From positions 19,882 to 83,881 of the forward strand of contig JAFAMD010000066.1 of the NCBI GenBank assembly GCA_019233755.1: a stretch of 64,000 nucleotides of DNA, read 5' to 3'. Source of the DNA: Acidobacteriaceae bacterium (GTDB lineage Bacteria > Acidobacteriota > Terriglobia > Bryobacterales > Bryobacteraceae). This document shows, piece by piece, positions 7,650 through 16,932 of the stretch (its first letter is position 1; every line of letters begins with the position of its first letter). The position numbers and the translations under genes are program-made. Under the pieces are notes generated by a model. It made no database searches. It had not been told where the DNA came from and saw nothing but the letters and a program-made list of their open reading frames with translations.

Positions 7650-10319
7650 TTACTGATCGGTGAGAGCCTTGAGTGGCGGTATGCGGGCGGCCCGACGCGC
7701 CGGCACTAGACACGCAGCAAGAGCGATGACAGCGACCATGCTGGTAGAAATGGCGAGGATCGCGGGACTATGAGCAGCCACATGGAACAGAACCGCTTCG
7801 ATGGCACGCCCGGTTGCCCAAGCTCCGCATAAGCCAACCGCTATGCCAAAGGCCAGCAATCGTAAAGCAAGCGAGAAGAATTGCCATTGGATTCTCTCGG
7901 GCCGTGCTCCCAAAGCGATGCGAATCGCAATTTCCCTTCGTCGTTGAGCGACGGCATAGCTCAACACGCCATACGTTCCTACGGTAATGAGAAGCAGAGC
8001 TATTGCGGAGAATATACCGCTGAGCAATGCCGGAGCGCGGCGGTCGAGCAAGCTCGCCGAGATGCGATCATTCATCGATTGGATCGCATTGACGGCCAGA
8101 TCGGGATCGATTTGCCGGACCGCGTGCTGCAATACCGCTTTCAGGGACTCCGGCCTGACGCCTCCGCGAAGCACGACGAAGATATTGAAGTCCGGGCGGT
8201 AGATATACGGATAGTAGACAGCGCCCTGCGCTGTGTCGTCGGTCAGGCCCGCCTGCTTGATGCTGCCAACCACGCCAACCACAGTGAACCCGTCGGCACT
8301 CTTGCCCGGTTCAATACCTTGAAAGATGCGCCGGCCTAGCGGATTTGCATTTGGCCAATTATAACGGGCGAAGTCCTCATCGACGACACACGTTCGCACG
8401 TTCCTCTCGGAATCCTCGGACGTAAGAAATCGGCCAGCGCGCAGCGAGAATCCCATGGCTTGAAAGTAATCGCCGGAGACGCCATAAGCGTAGGAGCCTC
8501 GCGGTGATTCTCCAGGCCGAAGAACATGGCCTTCGGCAACAGCCGCGCTTATGCCGTTGTTGCCGCTGAAAGGAATATTGGTGGCAAGACCAATGGCTGA
8601 GACTCCAGGCTGCCGACGAAGTTCATCGACGAGCCTGTCGGCGTACACGAGGCCCGCTGAAGGTGAGGAATAGCGATTCCCCACCAACGAGATCTGGCCG
8701 GCGATTGTGTGATCGGGCCGGAATCCCGGAGAGACGTCCATCGTGCGCTTCAAACTGAGACCCAACAGGCCGGCGCCCGCCAGGAGAACAAACCCCAAGG
8801 CGATTTGGGCAGCGACGAAGGAATGATGCAGAATCAGGGTGGCCCGACCTGCGGTTCCGGCACGCGATTCAGTTTGCAGTGCCTCAGCCAGATGGGGCCG
8901 AAGATTGAACCAGGCGATCGGCAGTGCAAGTATCACGCCCAGCACGATAGATGCAGTCAGAGCAATCGTCGCCAATCGCGCATCAAGGGTAATATAACTG
9001 CCAAAAGGCAGGCGGTCTGCGCCCAAAGCAGTAACCAGCCGAATTCCGGCCGAGGCGACCGCAAGCGACAGCAAGTCTCCCAAAAAGACCAGCAGGATGG
9101 TCTCGACAAATGCTTCAGCAAGGATACGGGTTGCGTTCGCGCCAAGGGCCCGGCGTACAGCTATCTCTTTCGACCGGCTGCTTGCACGGACAAGAAGCAA
9201 GTTGACCAGGTTGACGAGGCCAATCAGGAGAAGGGTGAATGCACCTGCTTGCAGCAGCAGCAGAATTGGACGGATCGCCGCCACCTGATCGACGTGCAAC
9301 GAGATTACGGGAGAACGGAACCCGGCGGCGGCGATCATTTTTGCCTGAGGATCATTCCTTTCCAATGACGTATTTTGGGCGTCCATTTGCGATTGCGCCT
9401 GAGCGAGAGTTGCACCCGGGCGTAGTCGCGCGATCATCTGGATCACGTTGCCACCTGAGTGCCGCTGTACCGGCAGGCGTTCTTCGGGGCTTGAGGAAAG
9501 CGGCAGATATAACTGCGCTTTCGAGGAGAGGAAATGAAAATCCCTCGGCAATACTCCGACAACAATCCTCGGAATACTGTCCACCCAGACCGTCCGTCCT
9601 ATCACATGCGGATCGGCGTGGAAATGTTGCCGCCAATATTCGTCAGCGAGAATGACGACACGATCAGTTTGTTCCTCCATCTCGGCATCCGTGAACCCGC
9701 GTCCCATTGCAGGACCGACGCCAACGGTAGTGAAGAAGTCCGGAGAAATCCGCGTAATCTGATCGCGCGCAGTTGAACCCGGCGCTCCGACGATGGCGGT
9801 TCCGAAAGCGTAAATAGACAACGAGCTGAAAGCGGGAATGGCACCCCGGCGTTCGTAGTAGTTGGTTATCGAAGAGCCATCCCGTTCGACGCCCGCTTTT
9901 GGATAGGTGTTGAAGATGGTGACGAGCCGGCTGGCTTCGGGAAATGGCAAGGGACGAACGAGAATTGCGTCGATGACTGCGAAAATTGTGAGATTCGCGC
10001 CGAGACAGAGCGCAAGGGTAAGAAGCGCAGTTACCGTAAACGCCGGCGTCTTGCGCAGCCATCGCCCGGCATAGCGCAGATTGCGGGAAAGTTCGTCGAA
10101 TGGCTGTAGACCGCGAGCCTCACGGCAATCGTCTTTTATGCTGTTCAGTCCTCCGATGTCGAGGCGAGCGCGCCGATACGCCTCTTCGCGTGATAATCCA
10201 AAGCGGATGAGATCCTGCGCGTAATGTTCGATGTGAGAGTGCAACTCCTCTGTCATGCCGTTTTCAAATTCGGAACGTGATTTGAGAACACGAAGCAGAG
10301 AACGAAGGCGGCGGAGCAT
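7650..10319 (-). CDS. ADOP-type ABC transporter permease (MacB/FtsX family)
   Basis: The 889-residue product matches the acidobacterial duplicated orphan permease (ADOP) family. Residues 1-75 are the extra cytoplasmic N-terminal region (helical, with SREEAYRRARLDIGG). A membrane helix follows near 90-118, then a MacB-type periplasmic domain, an FtsX domain near 355-480, a second periplasmic domain and a second FtsX domain near 765-885. MacB-like proteins act in efflux or mechanotransmission with a separate ATPase, and none is encoded beside it. The gene starts one base after the padR stop, with its ribosome site (GAGG) inside the padR 3' end, so the two are co-transcribed. Confidence 0.9.
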   Translation of the reverse strand: MLRRLRSLLRVLKSRSEFENGMTEELHSHIEHYAQDLIRFGLSREEAYRRARLDIGGLNSIKDDCREARGLQPFDELSRNLRYAGRWLRKTPAFTVTALLTLALCLGANLTIFAVIDAILVRPLPFPEASRLVTIFNTYPKAGVERDGSSITNYYERRGAIPAFSSLSIYAFGTAIVGAPGSTARDQITRISPDFFTTVGVGPAMGRGFTDAEMEEQTDRVVILADEYWRQHFHADPHVIGRTVWVDSIPRIVVGVLPRDFHFLSSKAQLYLPLSSSPEERLPVQRHSGGNVIQMIARLRPGATLAQAQSQMDAQNTSLERNDPQAKMIAAAGFRSPVISLHVDQVAAIRPILLLLQAGAFTLLLIGLVNLVNLLLVRASSRSKEIAVRRALGANATRILAEAFVETILLVFLGDLLSLAVASAGIRLVTALGADRLPFGSYITLDARLATIALTASIVLGVILALPIAWFNLRPHLAEALQTESRAGTAGRATLILHHSFVAAQIALGFVLLAGAGLLGLSLKRTMDVSPGFRPDHTIAGQISLVGNRYSSPSAGLVYADRLVDELRRQPGVSAIGLATNIPFSGNNGISAAVAEGHVLRPGESPRGSYAYGVSGDYFQAMGFSLRAGRFLTSEDSERNVRTCVVDEDFARYNWPNANPLGRRIFQGIEPGKSADGFTVVGVVGSIKQAGLTDDTAQGAVYYPYIYRPDFNIFVVLRGGVRPESLKAVLQHAVRQIDPDLAVNAIQSMNDRISASLLDRRAPALLSGIFSAIALLLITVGTYGVLSYAVAQRRREIAIRIALGARPERIQWQFFSLALRLLAFGIAVGLCGAWATGRAIEAVLFHVAAHSPAILAISTSMVAVIALAACLVPARRAARIPPLKALTDQ

Positions 10320-10320
10320 G

Positions 10321-10659
10321 CTAGACCTCCTCGGAGGTCGTGTTTAGGGCCGCGCTAATGGCAGATACTAAACGGTTCCAGCCGGCAGTTTCTTCTCGAA
10401 GGCGGCGGCGGCCAGCGGCAGTTAGTGTGTAATATTTCGCGCGGCGGTTATTCTCGCTTTGGCCCCACTCGGCAGCGATAAGGCCCTGGTGCTCCAAACG
10501 GTAGAGAGCCGGGTACAAAGAGCCTTGCGGAATCTCTAGAGCCTCACCTGAGATTTGCCTGATGCGCAACAAGACGCCATATCCGTGCAACGGATTTAGA
10601 GACACCGCCTTAAGGATCAGCATGTCCAGTGTCCCTGGAAGTAGTTCGGATTTTTCCAT
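10321..10659 (-). CDS. PadR family transcriptional regulator
   Basis: This 112-residue PadR repressor has an N-terminal winged helix (LLPGTLDMLILKAVSLNPLH, residues 5-24, then the recognition region ending GSLYPALYRLEHQGL near 52-66) and a short C-terminal dimerisation helix. The ATG at 10659 has AGGAAG as ribosome site. PadR genes directly upstream of ADOP permeases are a standing arrangement in Acidobacteria. A perfect palindrome just upstream is the likely autoregulatory operator. The inducing ligand is unknown. Confidence 0.92.
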   Translation of the reverse strand: MEKSELLPGTLDMLILKAVSLNPLHGYGVLLRIRQISGEALEIPQGSLYPALYRLEHQGLIAAEWGQSENNRRAKYYTLTAAGRRRLREETAGWNRLVSAISAALNTTSEEV

Positions 10660-10664
10660 TATAC

Positions 10665-10687
10665 TCTTCCTAGTCTATCTAGGAAGA
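10665..10687 (-). promoter_or_regulatory. Perfect 9-bp inverted repeat, probable PadR operator over the padR ribosome site
   Basis: TCTTCCTAG (10665-10673) and CTAGGAAGA (10679-10687) are exact inverted arms around a 5-base spacer. On the reverse strand the arm nearest the gene supplies AGGAAG, the ribosome site for ATG 10659. Bound repressor, or an mRNA hairpin of the same arms, could therefore limit expression of the padR-ADOP operon. Position and symmetry are direct; the PadR link is inference. Confidence 0.65.
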
Positions 10688-10929
10688 TATCAACGCTTCG
10701 CCTAGTCAGGCAAGTGGAAGGTCCAACCTAACAATTTGGCGTGGGGATCTACGCGAAACACGCGACCTGTATCGAGCACGAATATCAGGAACTTACGGAC
10801 GTGGCTGGTTGGTCGGCAACCCGTAAACTGGACCAAAAATCGGCGAAACGCCGGCCAATATCCCTATGGCCCATGATCCAGGCCATGTTAATTTGAGGAA
10901 CGATTCAGAGAGGAAATGTTTAGACCTTC

Positions 10930-11904
10930 ATGAAACCGTTGGGAGTTCTCGTGGGCATGGTCCTGGCGTGTGGCGTCTCAAAGCCAATCGCAAAAAACGA
11001 GTCAGAGGCCGTAGTGCGCGGCCCTGCCTGGCAGCCATCACAGGGCCATACACAGGTGCCCATATGGCCGGGAGCCGCACCCGATTCGCAGCGCGTCACG
11101 AAGGCTGAAGCGACAGAGACGGGTGGCTCAATCGCTGGCAGGCCGGCAATTGGAGTGACTAACGTCTCGCGCCCTACCATGACAGTCTATTCGCCAAAGG
11201 GGAAGAATACAGGGGCCGCCGTGATTGTCTTCCCTGGCGGCGGGTACCAGATTTTAGCTATTGATCTGGAAGGTACTGAGGTATGTGATTGGCTGACAGC
11301 GAACGGTATCACGTGTGTCCTGCTGAAGTACCGTGTTCCGCATTCAGGACCGTATTGGAATCAGCGATGTGGTTGTTACACCAATACGAAATCATCAATG
11401 GCACTGGTAGATGCGCAGAGGACGCTGGGGTTGGTGCGCCTCCGTGCCGCATAGTGGCATATCGATCCACACAAGATTGGAGTGCTTGGATTCTCGGCAG
11501 GCGGGCATCTTGTTGCAGCGGTAAGCACGCACTTGGAAAAACGCTTGTATGCAGATATAGATGAGGCCGATAGAGTAAGCTGCCGCCCGGATTTTGCGGT
11601 GGCTCTTTATCCGGGACACATCTGGACGTACGACGATGACAAACTTCAGTTGAATCCAGAGCTTCATTTCACCAAACAGACGCCGCCTACGTTCTTGCTG
11701 CAAGCCGAGAACGATGACGTTGATAGTATCAATCACTCGTTGGTTTACTACATCGCGCTAAAGAATGCCCGTGTTTTCGTTGAGATGCACTTGTATGCCG
11801 AGGGCAAGCATGCATTTGGGCTGCGGCCCACGAAGCTTCCAATAACGCGCTGGCCCCAATTGATGCAAACCTGGCTTCAAACGATCGGGATCATATTGCA
11901 GTGA
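10930..11904 (+). pseudogene. Secreted alpha/beta-hydrolase (esterase) interrupted by one in-frame TAG
   Basis: The frame from ATG 10930 to TGA 11902-11904 spans 325 codons and is open except for TAG at 11452-11454 (codon 175). Homology-like features run through both halves in the same frame: a short signal peptide, IPLWPGAAPD-like and VSRPTMTVYSP segments, the oxyanion loop PGGGY, DAQRTLGLVRLRAA just before the TAG, WHIDPHKIG just after it, nucleophile Ser189 in GFSAGG, then the acid (ENDD) and histidine (GKHAFG) regions. Relatives usually carry a charged residue at the interrupted position, so GAG or AAG to TAG is the simplest change. As read, a 174-residue fragment without the catalytic serine is made. 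A GTG at 11482 could start a C-terminal piece, but that alone would not be active. Confidence 0.8.
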
Positions 11905-12078
11905 ATGTCGCGCGAAGCCCCAGCCGTCGTCTGGTCTAGACAGGAAAAAATGGTCGGCGAACTGGAAGTCGACCTGAAGCGGGCCGGTCTGCGCGATGGG
12001 TCGCGAGTAGTCGCCAGTGCATTGCTGATCGATCAAAACCGAATTGCCGCATTGCGCCCGGATCCGGCTAACCCGTAG
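11905..12078 (+). CDS. Possible 57-residue ORF, unknown
   Basis: An ATG directly after the esterase stop, in the same reading frame, opens 57 codons ending in TAG. The middle (GELEVDLKRAGLRDG, then a hydrophobic ASALLIDQN) looks protein-like, but no family is recognised and no good ribosome site precedes it. It may be the remnant of an older C-terminal coding region or chance. The remaining spacer to 12197 shows nothing further. Confidence 0.2.
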   Translation: MSREAPAVVWSRQEKMVGELEVDLKRAGLRDGSRVVASALLIDQNRIAALRPDPANP

Positions 12079-12197
12079 GCTCAGGCTGGCTGCGGCCGCG
12101 AAGCTCATGAGATAGGTTCTAGTGCTTTAAAATTACCGCCTGCTAGTCTGGCCGAAACCACGATTGGGAATTCTTCATCTTCACTCGAACGCTTTCT

Positions 12198-14489
12198 ATG
12201 ACCAGCATCTTCTCTGGAAAATTTTTTCAACAGGCTCGGTCGTTCGCCGGATACAGCTTGTTGCTAGGCGGCGTTATTGGCATCTATTTATTGATTTGCG
12301 CTTACGGCCGTACTCTTTCTGCGCCGGTTCTGTCAGTTCCTATGGACAACGGCGGGGCCGTGTCGCAGATACACGTCAATGACTTTGTTCATGTGCTTCT
12401 CGCACTGCTGCTTGTTATTGCCGCGGCGCGAACTCTAGGCGCAATTTTTCGTTTTATTCACCAGCCGCCGGTTGTGGGTGAAATGATCGCCGGTATCTTA
12501 CTGGGTCCTTCCCTGTTAGGACGTGTCGCGCCGGGCTTTGCGTCCTACATTCTGCCCCACTCCATAGCGCCCTTGCTCAACGCCATCTCGCAGGTCGGCG
12601 TGATCTTGTACATGTTCTTGGTCGGTTTGGAACTGGACGTTTCTGGCCTCCGAAATAGGGCGCGCTCCACCATCTTGATCTCTCACGCAAGCATAGTGAC
12701 TCCCTTCCTGCTCGGCGCCGGCGTGGCACTGGTGCTCTATCCCCGGCTCTCCAACAGGAGTGTCTCTTTCATAGCCTTTTCTCTGTTTCTGGGGGTCTCG
12801 ATGTCGGTGACGGCCTTTCCGGTACTGGCCAGAATATTAACCGACAGGGGCATCCACAAAACGAAAATGGGCACACTGACACTGGCCTGTGCCGCCATCG
12901 ACGACGTGAGTGCGTGGTGCCTGCTGGCATTCGTTGTAAGCATCACGCAGGCACAAGCAGGCAGCGGATGGCCGACATTACTCATGGCCTTTGGCTACAT
13001 TACAGTGATGTTAGTCGTTGTTCGTCCCGCAGTAATTCGACTAACTAGCCTGATTGACCGGAGAGGCCGGCTTACCCAGGGCGTACTTGCCTTTGTTCTC
13101 CTTGCCATTCTCCTTTCCTCCATTGCGACCGAATGCATAGGGATTCATTCCATTTTTGGAGCTTTCATCTTGGGCGCAATCATTCCCCATGGCAGCTCCC
13201 TTGCCCGCGATCTAACCGGCAAACTGGAGGATTTTGTGATTGTGTTCCTTCTTCCAGCCTTTTTTGCTTTCACAGGTTTGCGAACTCAAATCGGCCTGGT
13301 AAATGGCGCGGAGCAGTGGATCTTCTGCGGCCTCATTATTCTGGTTGCATCTTTGGGTAAGTTCGGTGGAAGCGCTTTGGCCGCTAAGTTCAGTGGCCTG
13401 GGCTGGCGCGATGCGTCGGCGCTGGGGATTCTAATGAACACCCGCGGACTGATGGAACTTATCGTTTTGAACATCGGGTTGGAACTGCACGTCATCTCGC
13501 CGACCTTGTTCGCCATGCTGGTGCTCATGGCCCTGGCTACCACCCTTGCCACCACCCCCGTTTTGCATTTCATCACTCCACGGCACCGGCTGGAAGACGA
13601 GGCCAATGCAATCGAGGCAGCATCACAACTCGCTGCGGCTGCAAATGACCGTTCCGGCACTTTGGTCCCCGTTTCAAATGGAAATGGGGTTGAAAATTTG
13701 CTGGATCTCGCCTTGAGTCTGACCGCCGCCGAGGCCCCGCCGCCGCGCGTTCTGGCGATGGTCCGAACCGAGGTGACAGGTGTGGGCTCCGGCGTAAAGC
13801 AGGTAGAGGAGTTACCCCCATCACGTTTACCTGTGCTGGCGGCGGCACTCGATGCCGCTTGGTCGCGTGGAACAGTGATTATCCCGCAAGCCGTATTTAC
13901 GACAGATCCGGTGAGAGAGATCGTCGAAGCCGCGGAGCAATCACAGGTAAGATGGCTCCTACTTGAATCAAGAAGGTCCATGCTGGGCCGATACACAAAG
14001 CGCGGTGTAGTTAGTAAGGTTCTGGAACGCGCCGCGCGGCTGCCTGTAAAGGTTGCTGTTGTGCTCCCGTCTCCGCCACTGGCAAACACCCGAATCACCT
14101 GCCTGGTCGATGCAGCGAAGGATGGTGCCTCGGTGCTGGAGCTAGCCATGCAAATTGCCCGCAGCCGGCAGCAGAATGTTCAGGTGCGTTTCATTACCCC
14201 CGCCGATCACGGTGAGGCAGATCCAACGGTACAGGCAGCGAAAGATAACTGGCAGAAAGAACTGGCGGGCAGCCTGGAAACTTCGTCGGTTGTTGTCTCC
14301 GCTGCCGACCACCTCGTTGCTGCTGTGCCGGAGGGACTCATCGTGATCGGGAAAGATATCGTCGACAGATGGCAAGTCAACTTCGACCAGCTTACGAAGA
14401 GCCGAAGCATCATAGTGGTGCAAGGTTCCGGCACGGAATTGACCTCTCCTACCACCTATCCGCTGCAATTGGAACCCGTACCTGCTTAG
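12198..14489 (+). CDS. CPA2 family cation/proton antiporter with C-terminal USP-like domain
   Basis: The 763-residue membrane protein exchanges Na+ or K+ for protons across the inner membrane. Residues about 20-450 hold a dozen hydrophobic helices of the Na+/H+ exchanger fold. The QPPVVGEMIAGILLGPSLLG stretch and the CAAIDDVSAWCLLAF helix carry the paired aspartates (DD) typical of electrogenic CPA2 members. Residues about 490-760 form a soluble tail resembling tandem universal-stress-protein domains, as in other KefB/NapA-like antiporters. ATG 12198 is chosen; a shorter start at the second Met cluster is possible. The gene appears monocistronic. Confidence 0.87.
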   Translation: MTSIFSGKFFQQARSFAGYSLLLGGVIGIYLLICAYGRTLSAPVLSVPMDNGGAVSQIHVNDFVHVLLALLLVIAAARTLGAIFRFIHQPPVVGEMIAGILLGPSLLGRVAPGFASYILPHSIAPLLNAISQVGVILYMFLVGLELDVSGLRNRARSTILISHASIVTPFLLGAGVALVLYPRLSNRSVSFIAFSLFLGVSMSVTAFPVLARILTDRGIHKTKMGTLTLACAAIDDVSAWCLLAFVVSITQAQAGSGWPTLLMAFGYITVMLVVVRPAVIRLTSLIDRRGRLTQGVLAFVLLAILLSSIATECIGIHSIFGAFILGAIIPHGSSLARDLTGKLEDFVIVFLLPAFFAFTGLRTQIGLVNGAEQWIFCGLIILVASLGKFGGSALAAKFSGLGWRDASALGILMNTRGLMELIVLNIGLELHVISPTLFAMLVLMALATTLATTPVLHFITPRHRLEDEANAIEAASQLAAAANDRSGTLVPVSNGNGVENLLDLALSLTAAEAPPPRVLAMVRTEVTGVGSGVKQVEELPPSRLPVLAAALDAAWSRGTVIIPQAVFTTDPVREIVEAAEQSQVRWLLLESRRSMLGRYTKRGVVSKVLERAARLPVKVAVVLPSPPLANTRITCLVDAAKDGASVLELAMQIARSRQQNVQVRFITPADHGEADPTVQAAKDNWQKELAGSLETSSVVVSAADHLVAAVPEGLIVIGKDIVDRWQVNFDQLTKSRSIIVVQGSGTELTSPTTYPLQLEPVPA

Positions 14490-14567
14490 TTACCCACAGA
14501 GCGCCAGCACTCCTGAAAATGATGCATCTCGGTCAGGCAGAAACCCGGCGGCTGATAAGCTGCAGCC

Positions 14568-15794
14568 ATGAGTTCCTCCCGAAGGGATTTTCTGGCGGCC
14601 GCAACGGGTGTTGCGGCTGCATCACTCGGTAACCGCCTGCGCGCGCAATCGCCGGCCGCATTTGTCCGGACACGCGGCAAAGATCTGATCAATCCGGTAG
14701 GAGAGAGATTGCGCCTGCGAGGCATTAACCTCGGAAACTGGTTCGAGCCCGAAGGTTATATGTTCCTCTTCGAAGGAGGCCCGCAGTCTCCGCGCGAAAT
14801 TGAGGCTTTTTTCAACGAGCTTGTCGGCCCTGCCGCAGCGCAGGAATTTTGGAGCCGGTATAGACAGCAATACATCACCAAAGCGGATATCGATGCGCTT
14901 GCCCGTTCCGGATTCAACTCCGTGCGCATTCCGCTCCACTACAGGTCCTTTCTGCCTGGCAGCCGTGCCGGATTCGAGACTCTGGACCCCATCATCGCTG
15001 CCTGCCGCGACGCCAGGCTGTGGGTGATTCTGGACCTGCATTGCGCTCCGGGAGGCCAGACGGGAACAAACATTGACGATAGCTGGGGCTATCCTTGGCT
15101 ATACGACAGTCCCCAGGATCAGCAACTGTCATGCGATGTTTGGAAACACATCGCGCAGCATTATCGCGACGAGCCAACCGTGCTTGGCTACGACCTGCTG
15201 AATGAGCCCATTCCGCATTATCCCCGCCTGCAGCAATACAACCGCGATCTTGAGCCGGTCTACCGCCGCATTGCCGCTGCTATCCGCGAGGTCGACGGGA
15301 ATCACGTTCTGATTCTCGGCGGCGCGCAGTGGGACTCGAATTTTCAGGTCTTCGGTCCGCCCTTCGACTCCAATTCCATGTACACCTTTCACAAGTATTG
15401 GGTGCCGCCGAAGCAGGAGGCCGTCCAGCAGTACGTGGATTTCAGAGAGCGCTACAACGTTCCGATCTGGCTCGGCGAGTCTGGCGAAAACAACGACGAC
15501 TGGATCGCGCAGTTCGTGCACGTGCTCGAAGTCAACGAGATTGGATGGTGTTTCTGGCCGTACAAGAAGATGGAGAAGAGTTCGTGCGTTCGATCGGTCC
15601 CCAAGCCGCAGTACTGGGATGAAATCACCCGGTTTGCGAGCATGCCCTCCGGCACGGGGAATGCCGAAAAGCGAATCGCTGCCCGGCCCTCAACCGATCA
15701 ATCGCGCGCAGCGCTCGAAAGTCTGCTCGAAAATATCCGTTTCGAGAACTGCCGCGCGAACGCCGGCTACCTGCATGCTCTGGGTTTGGGCTAG
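14568..15794 (+). CDS. Tat-exported glycoside hydrolase family 5 (cellulase-like)
   Basis: The 408-residue protein starts with a twin-arginine signal (SSRRDFLAAATG) and would be exported folded. The body is a GH5 TIM barrel: RGINLGNWFEP near 51-62, DLHCAPGGQTG near 156-166, acid/base Glu213 in LLNEP and nucleophile Glu304 in WLGES. GH5 enzymes hydrolyse beta-glucans, mannans and related glycosides with retention; the GNWFEPEG start resembles exo-1,3-glucanase-like subfamilies. The gene overlaps the convergent YihY gene by four bases. The substrate class is inference. Confidence 0.9.
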   Translation: MSSSRRDFLAAATGVAAASLGNRLRAQSPAAFVRTRGKDLINPVGERLRLRGINLGNWFEPEGYMFLFEGGPQSPREIEAFFNELVGPAAAQEFWSRYRQQYITKADIDALARSGFNSVRIPLHYRSFLPGSRAGFETLDPIIAACRDARLWVILDLHCAPGGQTGTNIDDSWGYPWLYDSPQDQQLSCDVWKHIAQHYRDEPTVLGYDLLNEPIPHYPRLQQYNRDLEPVYRRIAAAIREVDGNHVLILGGAQWDSNFQVFGPPFDSNSMYTFHKYWVPPKQEAVQQYVDFRERYNVPIWLGESGENNDDWIAQFVHVLEVNEIGWCFWPYKKMEKSSCVRSVPKPQYWDEITRFASMPSGTGNAEKRIAARPSTDQSRAALESLLENIRFENCRANAGYLHALGLG

Positions 15795-16792
15795 CCCGCC
15801 TTGCGGGTGACGCCGGCCTTCCGCTGGCCGATCGCCTCCATTCGTTCGAGTTCCGCGTTGTACTCGCATCCGATCAGTGCGATGCAGGCGATCAGATAGA
15901 GCCAGATCAGCAGGACAATCACCGTTCCCATACTGCCGTAGAAGAAGTTGTAGTTCGCCAGATGTCCTACGTACCAGGCGAAGCTGCCTGTCGAGATCAA
16001 CCAAAGAATGGTTGCCACCAACGCTCCTGGCCAGACTCGCATAAATCGCGACCGCCGTACTCCCCGCAGGCGCGGCGGCTCCGGTCTGTGATTTGGGCCG
16101 AAATAGTACAAAAGCCCGGTTACAAACGTGGTGGCGCAAAACGCAAGCAAAACCTCTGTGATACGCCACAGAATTTCGATGGACGCGCTGATTTCATAGA
16201 TCCCCGCGCCGTGGATGACTGCTCGCTCTATCCGTTTTCCGAAGAGAATCAACGCGGACGCGCCCACCGCCGGAAACGCGACGATCAGCACCAGGAAGAT
16301 TGCCATCCCGCGCTGCTTTAAGAAGGGTCGTCCCGAGGGGATGCGAAAAGCAGCCTGAAACCCCTCCATCAGGCTCATCATCGCGCCCGATCCCGCCCAA
16401 AGCGAAAGCAGGACCGCCGCTACAGGCACGGAAATCGGTTTCGCGCCTCCCGTCAGCCGGGACAGTACCAGGTCCTCAGCGCCCGGCGGCACCACATTTT
16501 TCACAAAATTGGCGATCACCCGCACCACGGCTTGCGCGTTCACGTGGATCAGGATCGAGGTGAGCGTGGTCAAAATCGGGAACAGGGAGAGCAGAAAGGA
16601 GTACGCCGCGCCTTTGGCGATCCCGAAGCAGTTATCTTCGTACGCCGCAATCAATGCCCGGCGAAGCAGCCAGAAGGTCCGCGCAAAGAAGGGGGATTCG
16701 ATGACAAGCGTTTCCGGTTGTGAGCCGGTCGGCTCCGTTCCCGCCACTGTGCGCACGCTGTCAGCCAAATATCGCTCCTTGCTTGCGATCAT
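15791..16792 (-). CDS. YihY/BrkB family inner-membrane protein
   Basis: The 333-residue product has about six hydrophobic helices and the YihY pattern: AYEDNCFGIAKGAAYSFLLS near 45-64, VLLSLWAGSGAMMSLMEGFQ in the middle and a PNHRPEPPRLRG cytoplasmic loop. The ATG at 16792 (protein MIASKERY) is preferred; an upstream ATG at 16933 adds a non-conserved arginine-rich stretch that would overlap the divergent M20 gene. The family was once called ribonuclease BN, which is no longer supported, and its function is unknown. Confidence 0.85.
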   Translation of the reverse strand: MIASKERYLADSVRTVAGTEPTGSQPETLVIESPFFARTFWLLRRALIAAYEDNCFGIAKGAAYSFLLSLFPILTTLTSILIHVNAQAVVRVIANFVKNVVPPGAEDLVLSRLTGGAKPISVPVAAVLLSLWAGSGAMMSLMEGFQAAFRIPSGRPFLKQRGMAIFLVLIVAFPAVGASALILFGKRIERAVIHGAGIYEISASIEILWRITEVLLAFCATTFVTGLLYYFGPNHRPEPPRLRGVRRSRFMRVWPGALVATILWLISTGSFAWYVGHLANYNFFYGSMGTVIVLLIWLYLIACIALIGCEYNAELERMEAIGQRKAGVTRKAG

Positions 16793-16932
16793 AGCGGAAA
16801 GAAATGATCGGCGACCATCCCGGTAATCGGCGCGGGAAGCCGGCTTTGCTATTCTGACACTTTCAGCGCCCTCTCCCCGCCCATCGCGCCCTTGAAAGCA
16901 ATAAGATCGCGCGAGAGGTGCCCATACAGACA

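Noticed and set aside
10658..10663. TATAAT on the - strand at the padR start
   Set aside because: It overlaps the start codon, so it would give a transcript lacking the start; taken as coincidence.
13286..14149. 287-codon frame on the - strand
   Set aside because: Antisense to the antiporter tail, Ser/Thr/Arg-rich shadow.
16793..16932. Possible lysine riboswitch before the DAP operon
   Set aside because: The 140-base leader is too short and lacks the conserved lysine-riboswitch core; no such structure is visible.
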